This document shows, one piece after another, positions 6,516 through 14,526 of a stretch of DNA of 21,454 bases (positions are counted from its first letter, which is position 1; each line of letters starts with the position of its first letter). The position numbers were made by a program, and so were the translations under genes. This DNA is from Clostridiales bacterium UBA7044 (GTDB taxonomy: Bacteria > Bacillota > Clostridia > Oscillospirales > Oscillospiraceae): the NCBI GenBank assembly GCA_002493965.1, contig DLAP01000008.1:20342-41795 (forward strand). Direction: 5' to 3'. The notes beneath the pieces are model-generated. The model saw only the letters and a list, made by a program, of their open reading frames with translations, was not told where the DNA came from and made no database searches.

Positions 6516-8726
6516 TTGTCGGAAGAGATGGAGATTCTCCAGGGCACCATCAGCGCCGTGGTGTACCAAAACGCCGAAAACGGCTATGCCGTTCTGCGGC
6601 TGCATATCGGTGGAAATCAGCATGTGACCGTGGTGGGCACCGTGCCCCTTCCAGTGGTGGGGGAGCAGCTCATGGTCACGGGCAAGTGGGTGAGCCATGC
6701 CAGCTATGGCCGCCAGTTTGAGGCGGAGTTTTTGGAGCGGCTCATGCCTCAGTCTGCCATGGAGATCCTGAGCTATCTTTCCAGCCGAGTCATTAAGGGT
6801 ATCGGCCCTAAGATGGCCACCCGGATCGTGGAGCATTTCGGCGATGAGACGCTGCGCATTATGGAGCGGGAGCCTCTGCGGCTTTCGGAGGTGTCCGGCA
6901 TTACAAGAGACCGGGCCAGAGCCATCGGGGAGGAATTTCGGCTCCAAGTGGGGATGCGGCAGCTGATGGAATTTTTTGCGCTCCATCATCTACCTGCGGA
7001 CCTGGCGGTGCGTACTTATAAATTATATGGAGACAGCACCATTGAACTTCTGTACGACGATCCCTACCTGCTGATGGAGGAGGGTCTGGAAGCCCCCTTC
7101 GGGGCGGTGGACAGGTTTGCCATCGAACTGGGTGTGGCGGGAGACGACCCGAGACGGGTGGAAGCGGGGCTCCTGTTTGAGCTGAACTACAACCTGACGA
7201 CCGGTCACAGCTTCCTGCCGGAGGAGAAACTGCTGCCTGCCACCGCCCAGCTTCTCACCGTAGAAAGGTCGGACGTGAAGAAGGCCTTGGAGCGGCTGCT
7301 GGAGGCGGGGCGGCTGGTGAAGGAAACGCTGGCCGGGATCCAGGTGGTGTATCTTCCCCGGCTTTACGAGGCGGAAACCTACTGCGCCCAGAAACTGAAG
7401 GACTTTGCCGGGAACCGTTTTCCCGCCCCCAGGGGACTGGAAAAAATGATCCGTCAGGCGGCAAAGGAAGGGGGCATTGAATACTCCGAAGAGCAGGAGA
7501 AGGCTATCCGGGAATCGGCTACTTCCGGACTGCTGCTGATCACCGGCGGCCCCGGTACCGGTAAGACCACGATTTTGAATGGGATTCTGTCCCTGCTGGG
7601 ACAGATGCAGATGAAATGCCTATTGGCCGCGCCTACAGGCAGAGCCGCCAAGCGCCTGACGGAGGTGACGGGAGAGGAAGCCTCCACCATTCACCGGCTG
7701 CTGGAAGCGGGGATTGACCAGAATACGGGAAAGATGTTTTTCACCCGGGATGAAAGTAACCCCTTAAAAGCCGACGCGGTGATCGTAGACGAGATGTCCA
7801 TGGTGGACATGGAGCTGCTTTACGCCCTCCTCCAGGCGGTACCCCAGGGAAAGCGGCTGATTCTGGTGGGGGACGCAGATCAGCTTCCCCCGGTAGGCCC
7901 AGGATTCCCCTTCAGCGATATGCTCCGAAGCGGAGAGATTCCTACGGTGCATCTGACAGAGATTTTCCGGCAGGCCCGGGAAAGCCTGATCGTCATGAAC
8001 GCCCACCGGGTCAACCAGGGGGAGATGCCGGACCTGAAAACCGTCACCAGTGATTTCTTCTTTATGCGGCGGCCCAGTGAAGAGGCAGTAAGCAATTTGA
8101 TTCGGGACCTGTGTACCACAAGGCTTCCTAAGAATATGGGGATTCCCCCAGAGCAGATCCAGGTTCTGTCCCCCACCCGAAAGGGGAGCGTGGGCACGGT
8201 GAGCCTGAACCATATGCTCCAGGCTGCCCTGAACCCGCCCGCTCCGGACAGGAAGGAAAAGCAGTTTGGGGACTACATCTTCCGGGAGGGAGACCGGGTG
8301 ATGCAGATTCGGAACAACTACGATATCCTCTGGAAGAAGGAAGACGGCAGCGCCATCGGAAACGGCATCTTCAACGGCGACGTGGGGATCATCCGCTGCC
8401 TGGATCCGGCGGCGGAGACCCTGACCGTCGTCTTTGACGACCGGGAAGCGGAGTATGACTTCACCATGCTGAATGAATTGGAGCCTGCTTATGCCATGAC
8501 TGTCCATAAAAGCCAGGGCAGCGAGTATCGGGCGGTGATCCTGACCGCCTGGAACGGGTCTGCGTACCTACTCAGCCGGAGCATTCTCTACACGGCCATT
8601 ACCCGGGCGCGGCAGCTGCTGATCATTGTGGGCAGGGAGGAAACCGTTGCCGTTATGACCCAGAATGCAAAAAAGAATCGCCGCTACACGGGGCTGAAGC
8701 TGCGGCTCCAGGGGAGAGTCGGATGA
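6516..8726 (+). CDS. recD2: RecD2-type ATP-dependent DNA helicase (RecD-like, superfamily 1B)
   Basis: A 5'-3' DNA helicase of the RecD2 (YrrC) type, found in bacteria without RecBC and involved in replication-fork and repair processes. Order of parts: N-terminal OB-like domain (GTISAVVYQNAENGYAVLRL), helix-hairpin-helix repeats (IKGIGPKMATRIVEHFG; SEVSGITRDRARAIG), Walker A GGPGTGKT (residues 344-351), Walker B VDEMSMVD (Asp425, Glu426), VGDADQLPPVGPG, and C-terminal motifs VHKSQGSEYRAVI and LYTAITRAR. The start is uncertain. TTG 6516 has a GGGGGA site at good spacing; ATG 6528 is the alternative; TTG 6462 would be leaderless. The product is 736 residues, family-typical. The stop overlaps the next gene by four bases. 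Confidence 0.95.
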   Translation: MSEEMEILQGTISAVVYQNAENGYAVLRLHIGGNQHVTVVGTVPLPVVGEQLMVTGKWVSHASYGRQFEAEFLERLMPQSAMEILSYLSSRVIKGIGPKMATRIVEHFGDETLRIMEREPLRLSEVSGITRDRARAIGEEFRLQVGMRQLMEFFALHHLPADLAVRTYKLYGDSTIELLYDDPYLLMEEGLEAPFGAVDRFAIELGVAGDDPRRVEAGLLFELNYNLTTGHSFLPEEKLLPATAQLLTVERSDVKKALERLLEAGRLVKETLAGIQVVYLPRLYEAETYCAQKLKDFAGNRFPAPRGLEKMIRQAAKEGGIEYSEEQEKAIRESATSGLLLITGGPGTGKTTILNGILSLLGQMQMKCLLAAPTGRAAKRLTEVTGEEASTIHRLLEAGIDQNTGKMFFTRDESNPLKADAVIVDEMSMVDMELLYALLQAVPQGKRLILVGDADQLPPVGPGFPFSDMLRSGEIPTVHLTEIFRQARESLIVMNAHRVNQGEMPDLKTVTSDFFFMRRPSEEAVSNLIRDLCTTRLPKNMGIPPEQIQVLSPTRKGSVGTVSLNHMLQAALNPPAPDRKEKQFGDYIFREGDRVMQIRNNYDILWKKEDGSAIGNGIFNGDVGIIRCLDPAAETLTVVFDDREAEYDFTMLNELEPAYAMTVHKSQGSEYRAVILTAWNGSAYLLSRSILYTAITRARQLLIIVGREETVAVMTQNAKKNRRYTGLKLRLQGRVG

Positions 8727-9376
8727 AACTGTATCATGCAATCATGAATTGGCTTTTTCCGCCCAAGTGCATTTTATGCGGAAGACTGCTGGCGGAAACG
8801 GAACTGGACCTGTGCCAGGAATGCAGGCTGGAAGCGCCGGAATACAGGAAGGGGAAAACCACGCCACAATTTCTTGACAGTTTCACTGCGGTCTGGTATT
8901 ATGAAGGGAACGTAAGAAAGAGTCTCTTGCGCTATAAGTTTGGCGGCGCCCGTGATTACGCCTCCGGCTACGGCAGGCTTTTGGCTATGCGGATCCTGGA
9001 ACTGAATCCGGAGAAGTTTGACATCCTGACCTGGGTGCCCACCCATCCCCTGCGGCAGCTTCGCCGGGGCTATGACCAGGTGGAACTGCTGGCAAAGGCC
9101 GTTGGCCGGGAACTGGGAATGAAACCGGCGGCCCTGCTGAGAAAGGTACGCCACAATCCCGCCCAATCCGGCATCCACGATGATGCCCGCCGAAGGGAAA
9201 ATGTTCAGGGGGTGTATCGCTTACGCCCCGGGAAATCCGCTGCGGGACAGAGAATCCTGCTGCTGGATGATATTCTGACCACCGGCGCAACCGCCGGGGA
9301 AGCGGCCAGGGTTTTGACGGCGGCGGGAGCGAAGGAAGTTCACTGCGCTGCGTTGGCAGCGGCACGAAAGGAATAG
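8723..9376 (+). CDS. ComF family phosphoribosyltransferase-like protein
   Basis: A 217-residue ComF/GntX-family protein. The N-terminal zinc-finger-like part has two CxxC pairs (Cys16/Cys19 and Cys31/Cys34). The C-terminal half is a type I phosphoribosyltransferase fold with the PRPP loop ILLLDDILTTGAT at residues 178-190. Family knowledge: ComF is needed for DNA uptake in competent bacteria and is widespread in non-competent ones, where its role is unclear; no enzymatic reaction is established here. Its ATG overlaps the recD2 stop (ATGA), so the two are translationally coupled, consistent with a shared DNA-processing role (inference). mreB follows 5 bases later. Confidence 0.92.
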   Translation: MKLYHAIMNWLFPPKCILCGRLLAETELDLCQECRLEAPEYRKGKTTPQFLDSFTAVWYYEGNVRKSLLRYKFGGARDYASGYGRLLAMRILELNPEKFDILTWVPTHPLRQLRRGYDQVELLAKAVGRELGMKPAALLRKVRHNPAQSGIHDDARRRENVQGVYRLRPGKSAAGQRILLLDDILTTGATAGEAARVLTAAGAKEVHCAALAAARKE

Positions 9377-9381
9377 ATATT

Positions 9382-10434
9382 ATGGCTTCATTTTTATTTT
9401 CCAATGATCTGGGCGTTGACCTGGGTACATCCAATGTTTTGATTTACGCCGACGGCAAGGGGCTGGTGGTTCGGGAACCCTCCGTGGTGGCGGTGGATAA
9501 GAATACAGGCAAGATCCTCCAGGTAGGCGCCGCCGCCCGGAATATGCTGGGCAGAACCCCTGGCAACGTGGTGGCCATGCACCCCCTGCGGGACGGCATC
9601 ATTTTCGATCACGAAATGACTGTGCGGATGCTCCAGGAAATGTTCAAGACCGCCACCAAGGCTTCCGTGTTCACCCCCAAGCCCCGTGTGGTTATCTCCG
9701 TGCCCTCCGGCGTGTCTGAGGTGGAGGAGCGGTCGGTGATTAACGCCGCCATCGAAGCCGGCGCCCGCCGTGTGTTCCTGATTGAGGAGCCTCTGGCCGC
9801 CGGACTGGGGGCGAATCTGGATATCCGGGGTGCCAGCGGCCATCTGGTAGTGGATATCGGCGGCGGTACCACGGACATCGCGGTGCTGAGCATGAACGGG
9901 GTGGCGGTGTCCTCTTCTCTGAAAATTGCCGGCAATTACTTTGACGAAATGATTGCCCGGTATGTCCGCCGTCAGCACGGTATGATCATCGGTCAGGTCA
10001 CGGCGGAGGACATCAAAATTCAGATCGGCCAGGTCTACCCCAGAGACGAGGAACGGAGCATGAACATCAAGGGCCGGGACTTTAAGACCGGTATGCCCAA
10101 GACCGTTACCCTGACCTCCACGGAGATTTACGAGGTGCTCCGCCGTCCTGCCCGGCAGATTGCCGACGAGGTACTGGCGGTGATGGAGCAGACCAGCCCG
10201 GAGCTGGTGTCCGATGTCTCCGAGAACGGCATCACCATCACCGGCGGCTGCGGCCAGATCTGGGGCATGGACCTGCTGCTGATGGAGCGGACGGGAATCC
10301 CCTGCATTCTGGCGGACGATCCCGATTCCTGCACGGCCTACGGCGCGGGCAAGTCTCTGGCCTGGATCAACAATATGCAGGAAGGCCCCATCAACATCGC
10401 ACGGAAGCGGGCTATGCGGGGCTATGGCATGTAA
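9382..10434 (+). CDS. mreB: MreB/Mbl-family rod-shape actin homologue
   Basis: A bacterial actin that polymerises on the inner membrane face and steers lateral wall synthesis. It is 350 residues, standard length. Visible motifs: phosphate loop 1 DLGVDLGTSNVLIY (9-22), phosphate loop 2 VVDIGGGTTDIAVL (156-169), the EEPLAAGLGA region (135-144) and the adenosine loop GITITGGCGQIWGMD (283-297). The usual MreB GGxxxD/FDE segment reads AGNYFDEMI. The short hydrophobic N-terminus (ASFLF) may bind membrane. mreC and mreD do not follow, so it may be an Mbl/MreBH-like paralogue. AAAGGA lies about 9 bases before ATG; the gene is last in the recD2 operon, ahead of a strong hairpin. Confidence 0.93.
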   Translation: MASFLFSNDLGVDLGTSNVLIYADGKGLVVREPSVVAVDKNTGKILQVGAAARNMLGRTPGNVVAMHPLRDGIIFDHEMTVRMLQEMFKTATKASVFTPKPRVVISVPSGVSEVEERSVINAAIEAGARRVFLIEEPLAAGLGANLDIRGASGHLVVDIGGGTTDIAVLSMNGVAVSSSLKIAGNYFDEMIARYVRRQHGMIIGQVTAEDIKIQIGQVYPRDEERSMNIKGRDFKTGMPKTVTLTSTEIYEVLRRPARQIADEVLAVMEQTSPELVSDVSENGITITGGCGQIWGMDLLLMERTGIPCILADDPDSCTAYGAGKSLAWINNMQEGPINIARKRAMRGYGM

Positions 10435-10491
10435 TTGCCATAAGGGGAATGACCACGCTTCCCTGGCAAAAAATCTTTAATAGAATGAGTG

Positions 10492-10537
10492 AAAGGGCTG
10501 TACAAAACGATGGGAAAATCGTTTGTACAGCCCTTTT
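10492..10537. terminator. Bidirectional intrinsic terminator
   Basis: A near-perfect inverted repeat: arm AAAGGGCTGTAC then AAAACGAT, loop GGGAAA, arm ATCGTTT then GTACAGCCCTTTT. The stem is about 19 bp with one bulged A. Flanking A and T runs let it end transcription of mreB (plus) and of the membrane-protein gene (minus), which converge here. The remaining bases between the two genes (10435-10491) show nothing else. Confidence 0.85.
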
Positions 10538-10549
10538 CACGCAATAGAT

Positions 10550-11230
10550 TTACAGATAATCCTTATTCTCGTCCTCCGCAGGCTCCTGGGCGGCCTGGAC
10601 GGCGGCATAGGGGGGAGACTGACGCCTGGGCGGCATGCCCAAGTCCTTATTCCGGTTGAAGAACAGGAAGAAAGGCTCCGTGACGCCAAACAGAATGCTC
10701 AGCACCAGGAACAGCACACAGTTACCCGGGTCCAAAGACTTATAAATATCATACAGCGCCATATAGCGGATGATGGCGTAGGCAATGGAAACCCCAAACA
10801 GGGGAATGCACAGCCCGAGAACGCTCATGACCGGGCCAAGAATGGCTCTGGCAATGGCTTCGTCGCTGGCATAGTCGGAAATGCCGAAGACCGCCTTTAC
10901 GACCATGACTACAGCCATCACACCGATTGTGATGCCAAGAATCACATCGGCGATGCTTAAGGCCAGCAGGAACTTCCGCTTGGACTTGTTCTCTCCCTTG
11001 ACCACATACCGGTACTGATCGGAAAGAGAGCCGAGAAGCCAGCAGTTCGCCACTGGGATCCAAGCCAGCCAGGGCTTGTGAATTCCCCGGCGCTGGGCAA
11101 TGGTGTACAGTGCCAGAGAGGTGAGCACATAACTGGCAATGCCAATTAACCCGGAAAATGCGCGAACAATTCCCAAAATGCCGGACATCATGCCAACCAA
11201 AGCTTCAATAGAATCATAAGGATATGCCAT
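10550..11230 (-). CDS. Conserved polytopic membrane protein of unknown function
   Basis: 226 residues with four likely membrane segments at about 20-45, 87-115, 130-155 and 169-192, and a hydrophilic tail rich in Pro, Ala and Glu (198-226). Two recognisable patches are GIHKPWLAWIPVANCWLLG (49-67), resembling a motif seen in many small clostridial membrane proteins, and FNRNKDLGMPPRR (191-203) at the last membrane exit. No catalytic motif was found and I do not assign a function. It is a monocistronic gene with a near-consensus AAAGGAGGT ribosome site, its own promoter (11261-11289) and a terminator after the stop. Confidence 0.85.
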   Translation of the reverse strand: MAYPYDSIEALVGMMSGILGIVRAFSGLIGIASYVLTSLALYTIAQRRGIHKPWLAWIPVANCWLLGSLSDQYRYVVKGENKSKRKFLLALSIADVILGITIGVMAVVMVVKAVFGISDYASDEAIARAILGPVMSVLGLCIPLFGVSIAYAIIRYMALYDIYKSLDPGNCVLFLVLSILFGVTEPFFLFFNRNKDLGMPPRRQSPPYAAVQAAQEPAEDENKDYL

Positions 11231-11260
11231 TTTATATTACCTCCTTTACCTCACCCCGTT

Positions 11261-11289
11261 AGTTTATCACGAAACGACAGGAAAGGCAA
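11261..11289 (-). promoter_or_regulatory. Promoter of the membrane-protein gene
   Basis: On the minus strand: TTGCCT (11284-11289), 17 bases, TAAACT (11261-11266), with a TG one base upstream of the -10 (extended -10 form). The start point would be near 11254, about 25 bases before the ATG. Confidence 0.5.
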
Positions 11290-11321
11290 TCTTTTTTTGC
11301 GGAGGGGGAAATTTGGCGGGA

Positions 11322-11352
11322 CTGGGCAGGGGAAATCGATTCCCCTGCCCAG
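11322..11352 (-). terminator. Hairpin after htpG
   Basis: A perfect 13-bp GC-rich stem (CTGGGCAGGGGAA / TTCCCCTGCCCAG) with a 5-base loop, 7 bases past the htpG stop. On the minus strand it is not followed at once by a T run (the nearest is about 35 bases further on), so it may be a weak or factor-assisted terminator or a 3'-end stabiliser. Confidence 0.55.
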
Positions 11353-11359
11353 AACGCAG

Positions 11360-13249
11360 TTACTTCATCAGGCGGCAGACCAGTTCCGTGTAGGCGTAGG
11401 GATCCTCCAGGGGCAGGTCGGCCATCAGCTGGGCCTGGCAGCACAGAAGCTGGGCATAATCTTTCGCCAGTACCGGATCCTCGGTCATGACCCGCTGCAA
11501 GGTCTTCACGGCCTCATGCTCCGGGTTCAGTTCCAGAATGCGGCCCACGGGGAATGCAAACTCCGGGTTGGCCCGCTTCATATACTTCTCCATCTCAAAA
11601 CTCATGCCCGCCTCGGGGGTCATGCACACGGGGTGGCTGCCCAGGTTTTGGGAAAGCTTCACTTCCTTTACCTGGTCGCCCAGGGATTCCTTGACGAAGG
11701 TCAGGAAGCCTTTCATTTCTTCGGCCTTTTCCTCCGCTTCCTTCTTTTCTTCCTCGGTCTGGATGCCTAAGTCATCGGTGGAGACGTTGCAGAAGGACTT
11801 CTCCATATAGGTCATCAGGGTTTGAGGAATAAACTCGTCTACATCCTCGGTAAACAGCAGGCAGTCATAGCCCTTTTTACTCAGGGTTTCCACCTGGGGC
11901 AGCTTGCCCAGCAGGCTCTTGTTCTCACCGGGGGCGTAGTAGATCTTCTCCTGACCCTCCGGCATGGAATCCACATACTCCTTCAGGGAAACAAGCTTTT
12001 CCTGCTTGTGGCTGTAGAACAGCAGCAGATCCTGGCAGGCTTCCTTGTGAGCGCCGTAGTCGGAGACGGTGCCGTATTTCAGCTGGCGGCCAAAGGCAGC
12101 GTAAAATTCCTCGTACTTCTCCCGGTCATTTTCCAGCATGGCTTTCAGTTCGGACTTGATCTTCTTCTCGATATTCCGGGCGATGATGGTTACTTGGCGG
12201 TTGTGCTGGAGCATTTCCCGGCTGATGTTCAGGGACAGATCCTGGCTGTCCACAATGCCCCGGACAAAGCGGAAGTGCTCAGGCAGCAGATCTTCGCAGT
12301 TTTCCATGATCATCACGCCGCTGCTGTAGAGCTGCAGGCCCCGCTTATAGTCCTTGGTATAGAAGTCATAGGGTGCCTTGCTGGGGATATACAGCAGTGC
12401 CTTAAAGGAAACGGAACCTTCCGCGCTGCTGTGGATGACCCGCAGAGGCTTATTATAGTCGAAGAACTTGTCCCGATAGAAGGTTTCATATTCCTCGTCG
12501 GTGACGTCCTTCTTGGCTCGCTGCCAGATGGGCACCATGGAGTTCAGGGTTTCCATCTCCATGTAATCTTCGTACTCGGGCTTGTCCTCAGGAGAATCTT
12601 CTTTCTTGCGGGACTTGCTGACCTCCATGCGGATGGGGTAGCGGATATAGTCGGAATACTTCCGGATCAATTCCCGGATCTGGTACTCTTCCAGGAATTC
12701 AGAGTATTTTTCCTCCTCGGTGTCTTCCTTCAGCGTCATAATCACGTCGGTGCCGGGGGCATCCTTTTCCGTCTCTTCAATGGTATAGCCGTCAGCGCCA
12801 TCGCTGACCCACTTCCAGGCCTTGTCCTCGCCGTACTTCTTAGAGATGACAGTGATGGAAGAAGCCACCATGAAGGCGGAGTAGAAGCCCACGCCGAACT
12901 GACCGATGATGTCAATGTCCTCGTTTTTCTCCATGGCCTGCTTGAAGCCCAGGGAACCGGATTTCGCGATGGTACCCAGATTTTCTTCCATGTCCGCCTT
13001 GCTCATGCCGATGCCGTTGTCGGAGACGGTGAGGGTGCGGTTTTCCTCGTCCCGGGTGATGGTGATGGCGAACTGATCCCGTGAAATGCCCACCTTGTCG
13101 TCGGTGAGGGCAGTGTAGGCCAGCTTGTCGATGGCGTCGGAGGCGTTGGAAATGATCTCCCGGAGGAAGATCTCCCGATGGGTGTAAATGGAGTTGATCA
13201 TCAGGTCAAGAAGACGCTGAGATTCCGCTTTGAACTGCTGCTTTTCCAT
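11360..13249 (-). CDS. htpG: Molecular chaperone HtpG (bacterial Hsp90)
   Basis: ATP-driven cytosolic chaperone dimer, 629 residues, full length. GHKL ATPase motifs are intact: FLREIISNASDAIDKL (general-base Glu and Mg-binding Asn), DNGIGMSKADMEENLGTIA, and GQFGVGFYSAFMVA at the ATP lid. The middle-domain catalytic Arg loop is present in LSLNISREMLQ. The C-terminal dimerisation region runs to the end. A charged stretch near residue 500 (EEEKKEAEEKAEEMK) is a linker-like segment. It is transcribed alone from a promoter overlapped by a perfect CIRCE element, so HrcA control is likely. The next gene upstream is divergent. Confidence 0.97.
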   Translation of the reverse strand: MEKQQFKAESQRLLDLMINSIYTHREIFLREIISNASDAIDKLAYTALTDDKVGISRDQFAITITRDEENRTLTVSDNGIGMSKADMEENLGTIAKSGSLGFKQAMEKNEDIDIIGQFGVGFYSAFMVASSITVISKKYGEDKAWKWVSDGADGYTIEETEKDAPGTDVIMTLKEDTEEEKYSEFLEEYQIRELIRKYSDYIRYPIRMEVSKSRKKEDSPEDKPEYEDYMEMETLNSMVPIWQRAKKDVTDEEYETFYRDKFFDYNKPLRVIHSSAEGSVSFKALLYIPSKAPYDFYTKDYKRGLQLYSSGVMIMENCEDLLPEHFRFVRGIVDSQDLSLNISREMLQHNRQVTIIARNIEKKIKSELKAMLENDREKYEEFYAAFGRQLKYGTVSDYGAHKEACQDLLLFYSHKQEKLVSLKEYVDSMPEGQEKIYYAPGENKSLLGKLPQVETLSKKGYDCLLFTEDVDEFIPQTLMTYMEKSFCNVSTDDLGIQTEEEKKEAEEKAEEMKGFLTFVKESLGDQVKEVKLSQNLGSHPVCMTPEAGMSFEMEKYMKRANPEFAFPVGRILELNPEHEAVKTLQRVMTEDPVLAKDYAQLLCCQAQLMADLPLEDPYAYTELVCRLMK

Positions 13250-13282
13250 AATGATAACACATCCTTATTTTCCTGATTTGTT

Positions 13283-13309
13283 TTAGCACTCTAATTGATT
13301 GAGTGCTAA
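13283..13309. promoter_or_regulatory. CIRCE operator (HrcA binding site)
   Basis: A perfect CIRCE inverted repeat: TTAGCACTC, 9-base spacer, GAGTGCTAA. It begins one base downstream of the htpG -10 box, covering the predicted transcription start. Family knowledge: HrcA binds this element and represses groESL and dnaK operons until heat or protein misfolding inactivates it. Here the only gene it can directly serve at this distance is htpG, although the divergent M42 peptidase promoter lies about 115 bases away. Confidence 0.97.
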
Positions 13310-13310
13310 T

Positions 13311-13338
13311 ATTATAGCGCACTCCTGAAAAAAAGCAA
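13311..13338 (-). promoter_or_regulatory. htpG promoter
   Basis: On the minus strand: TTGCTT (13333-13338), 16 bases, perfect TATAAT (13311-13316). The CIRCE repeat starts directly after the -10, so a bound repressor would block initiation. Confidence 0.75.
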
Positions 13339-13400
13339 GCCCTGGGGAAAAAAGTTCTTTCTTTGTTCATAATTCGATTTTCAGAAAAGAGATTTTCTTA

Positions 13401-13429
13401 TTTCCCTGGGAGAGAATCTGTGCTATAAT
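13401..13429 (+). promoter_or_regulatory. Promoter of the M42 peptidase-kinase operon
   Basis: Perfect TATAAT (13424-13429) preceded by TGC (13421-13423), an extended -10. A weak -35 TTTCCC (13401-13406) lies 17 bases upstream. The start would be near 13436, about 20 bases before ATG 13457, with the AAAGGAG ribosome site in between. Confidence 0.7.
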
Positions 13430-13456
13430 GGGGAAAAACAAAAAGGAGACAGAAAA

Positions 13457-14491
13457 ATGAGTAAAGAATTTTTGTATACCCTCTTAAATTCCATGTCCGT
13501 TTCCGGCCATGAAATCCCCCTGCAAAAGAAGGTCATAGAGGAAATGAAGCCCTACTGTGACGAGATCCGCACGGACTATACCGGAAACGTCATCAGCATC
13601 TTAAACCCGGACGCTCCCTTCAAGGTGCTGCTGGCCGCCCACATTGACGAGATTGGCATGATCGTCACCCACATCCAGGACGATGGCCTCATCCGGGCAG
13701 GGAAGGCCGGGGGCATTCGTGCCAGCACCTATCCCGGCCACCAGGTCATGATCTACGGAGAAAATGGCCCAGTCTGCGGTACGGTGGTTTACTCCAAGGA
13801 CGTGGACAAGGCAGAACTGAAAGTGAACGAACTGTACATCGATATCGGAGCCAAGGACGCCGCCGATGCCCGGAAGTATGTCCGTCAGGGAGACCCCATC
13901 CACCCCAACACCCAGGCCCAGGAGATGTGCAACGGATTCCTGTCTGCCCGGGGCATCGACGACCGGGGCTGCGCCTACATCATTTTGGAAGCCCTGAAAC
14001 GGGCGAAGGAACGGGGCTGCCAGATCGGCGTCTACGCCGTCACCACCGTAGGTGAGGAAACCACCGGCCGGGGCGCTTACTGGGCAGGCAGTCGGGTGAA
14101 GCCGGATGTTGCCATTGCGGTGGACGTGACCTATGCCTCCGACTATCCCGGGACGGATCCCAAGGAATCCGGCATGGTAAAGCTGGGGGGCGGGCCGGTG
14201 CTGTGCAACAGCTCCATCGGCAATCGGAAGGTACAGGAACTGATGAAGCAGTGTGCCGGGCAGGAGGTGCCCTGGCAGGTGGAAAGCTACATGGGCAGCA
14301 CCTACACCGATGCCGATCAGATGCACAAAACCGGCCTCGGTACTGTCACGGCCCTGGTATCCCTGCCTCTGCGGTACATGCACTGCCCCAGCGAGGTTTG
14401 CAGCATGGCGGATGTGGAAGCCAGCATTGAGCTGCTGGCAAGGTTCCTGTGCAGCATCAACGGGGAGACCGATTTAGACCCGTTCCACTAA
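13457..14491 (+). CDS. M42 family metallo-aminopeptidase
   Basis: A dinuclear-metal aminopeptidase of the glutamyl aminopeptidase/TET group, cytosolic and normally a large oligomer that trims peptides. It is 344 residues, typical. Metal and catalytic residues are all visible: AHIDE (His62, catalytic-site Asp64), bridging Asp in GIDDRG (168-169), VGEE (general-base Glu200, metal-ligand Glu201), DVTY (Asp223) and MHCPSE (His309). An AAAGGAG site about 8 bases upstream supports the start. It is followed after 35 bases by a butyrate-kinase-family gene, suggesting an operon that joins peptide breakdown to acyl-phosphate metabolism (inference). Confidence 0.94.
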   Translation: MSKEFLYTLLNSMSVSGHEIPLQKKVIEEMKPYCDEIRTDYTGNVISILNPDAPFKVLLAAHIDEIGMIVTHIQDDGLIRAGKAGGIRASTYPGHQVMIYGENGPVCGTVVYSKDVDKAELKVNELYIDIGAKDAADARKYVRQGDPIHPNTQAQEMCNGFLSARGIDDRGCAYIILEALKRAKERGCQIGVYAVTTVGEETTGRGAYWAGSRVKPDVAIAVDVTYASDYPGTDPKESGMVKLGGGPVLCNSSIGNRKVQELMKQCAGQEVPWQVESYMGSTYTDADQMHKTGLGTVTALVSLPLRYMHCPSEVCSMADVEASIELLARFLCSINGETDLDPFH

Positions 14492-14526
14492 GATCAATCG
14501 AAATCAATAAAGAAGGTCATCATCAC

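Noticed and set aside
11822..13084. 420-codon open frame antisense to htpG
   Set aside because: It mirrors the htpG frame in GC-rich DNA, has no ribosome site or recognisable domain, and htpG is complete and unmistakable.
14449..14526. GTG start at 14449 for the butyrate-kinase gene
   Set aside because: It lies within the end of the M42 gene, and the added residues do not resemble the family; ATG 14527 has a ribosome site.
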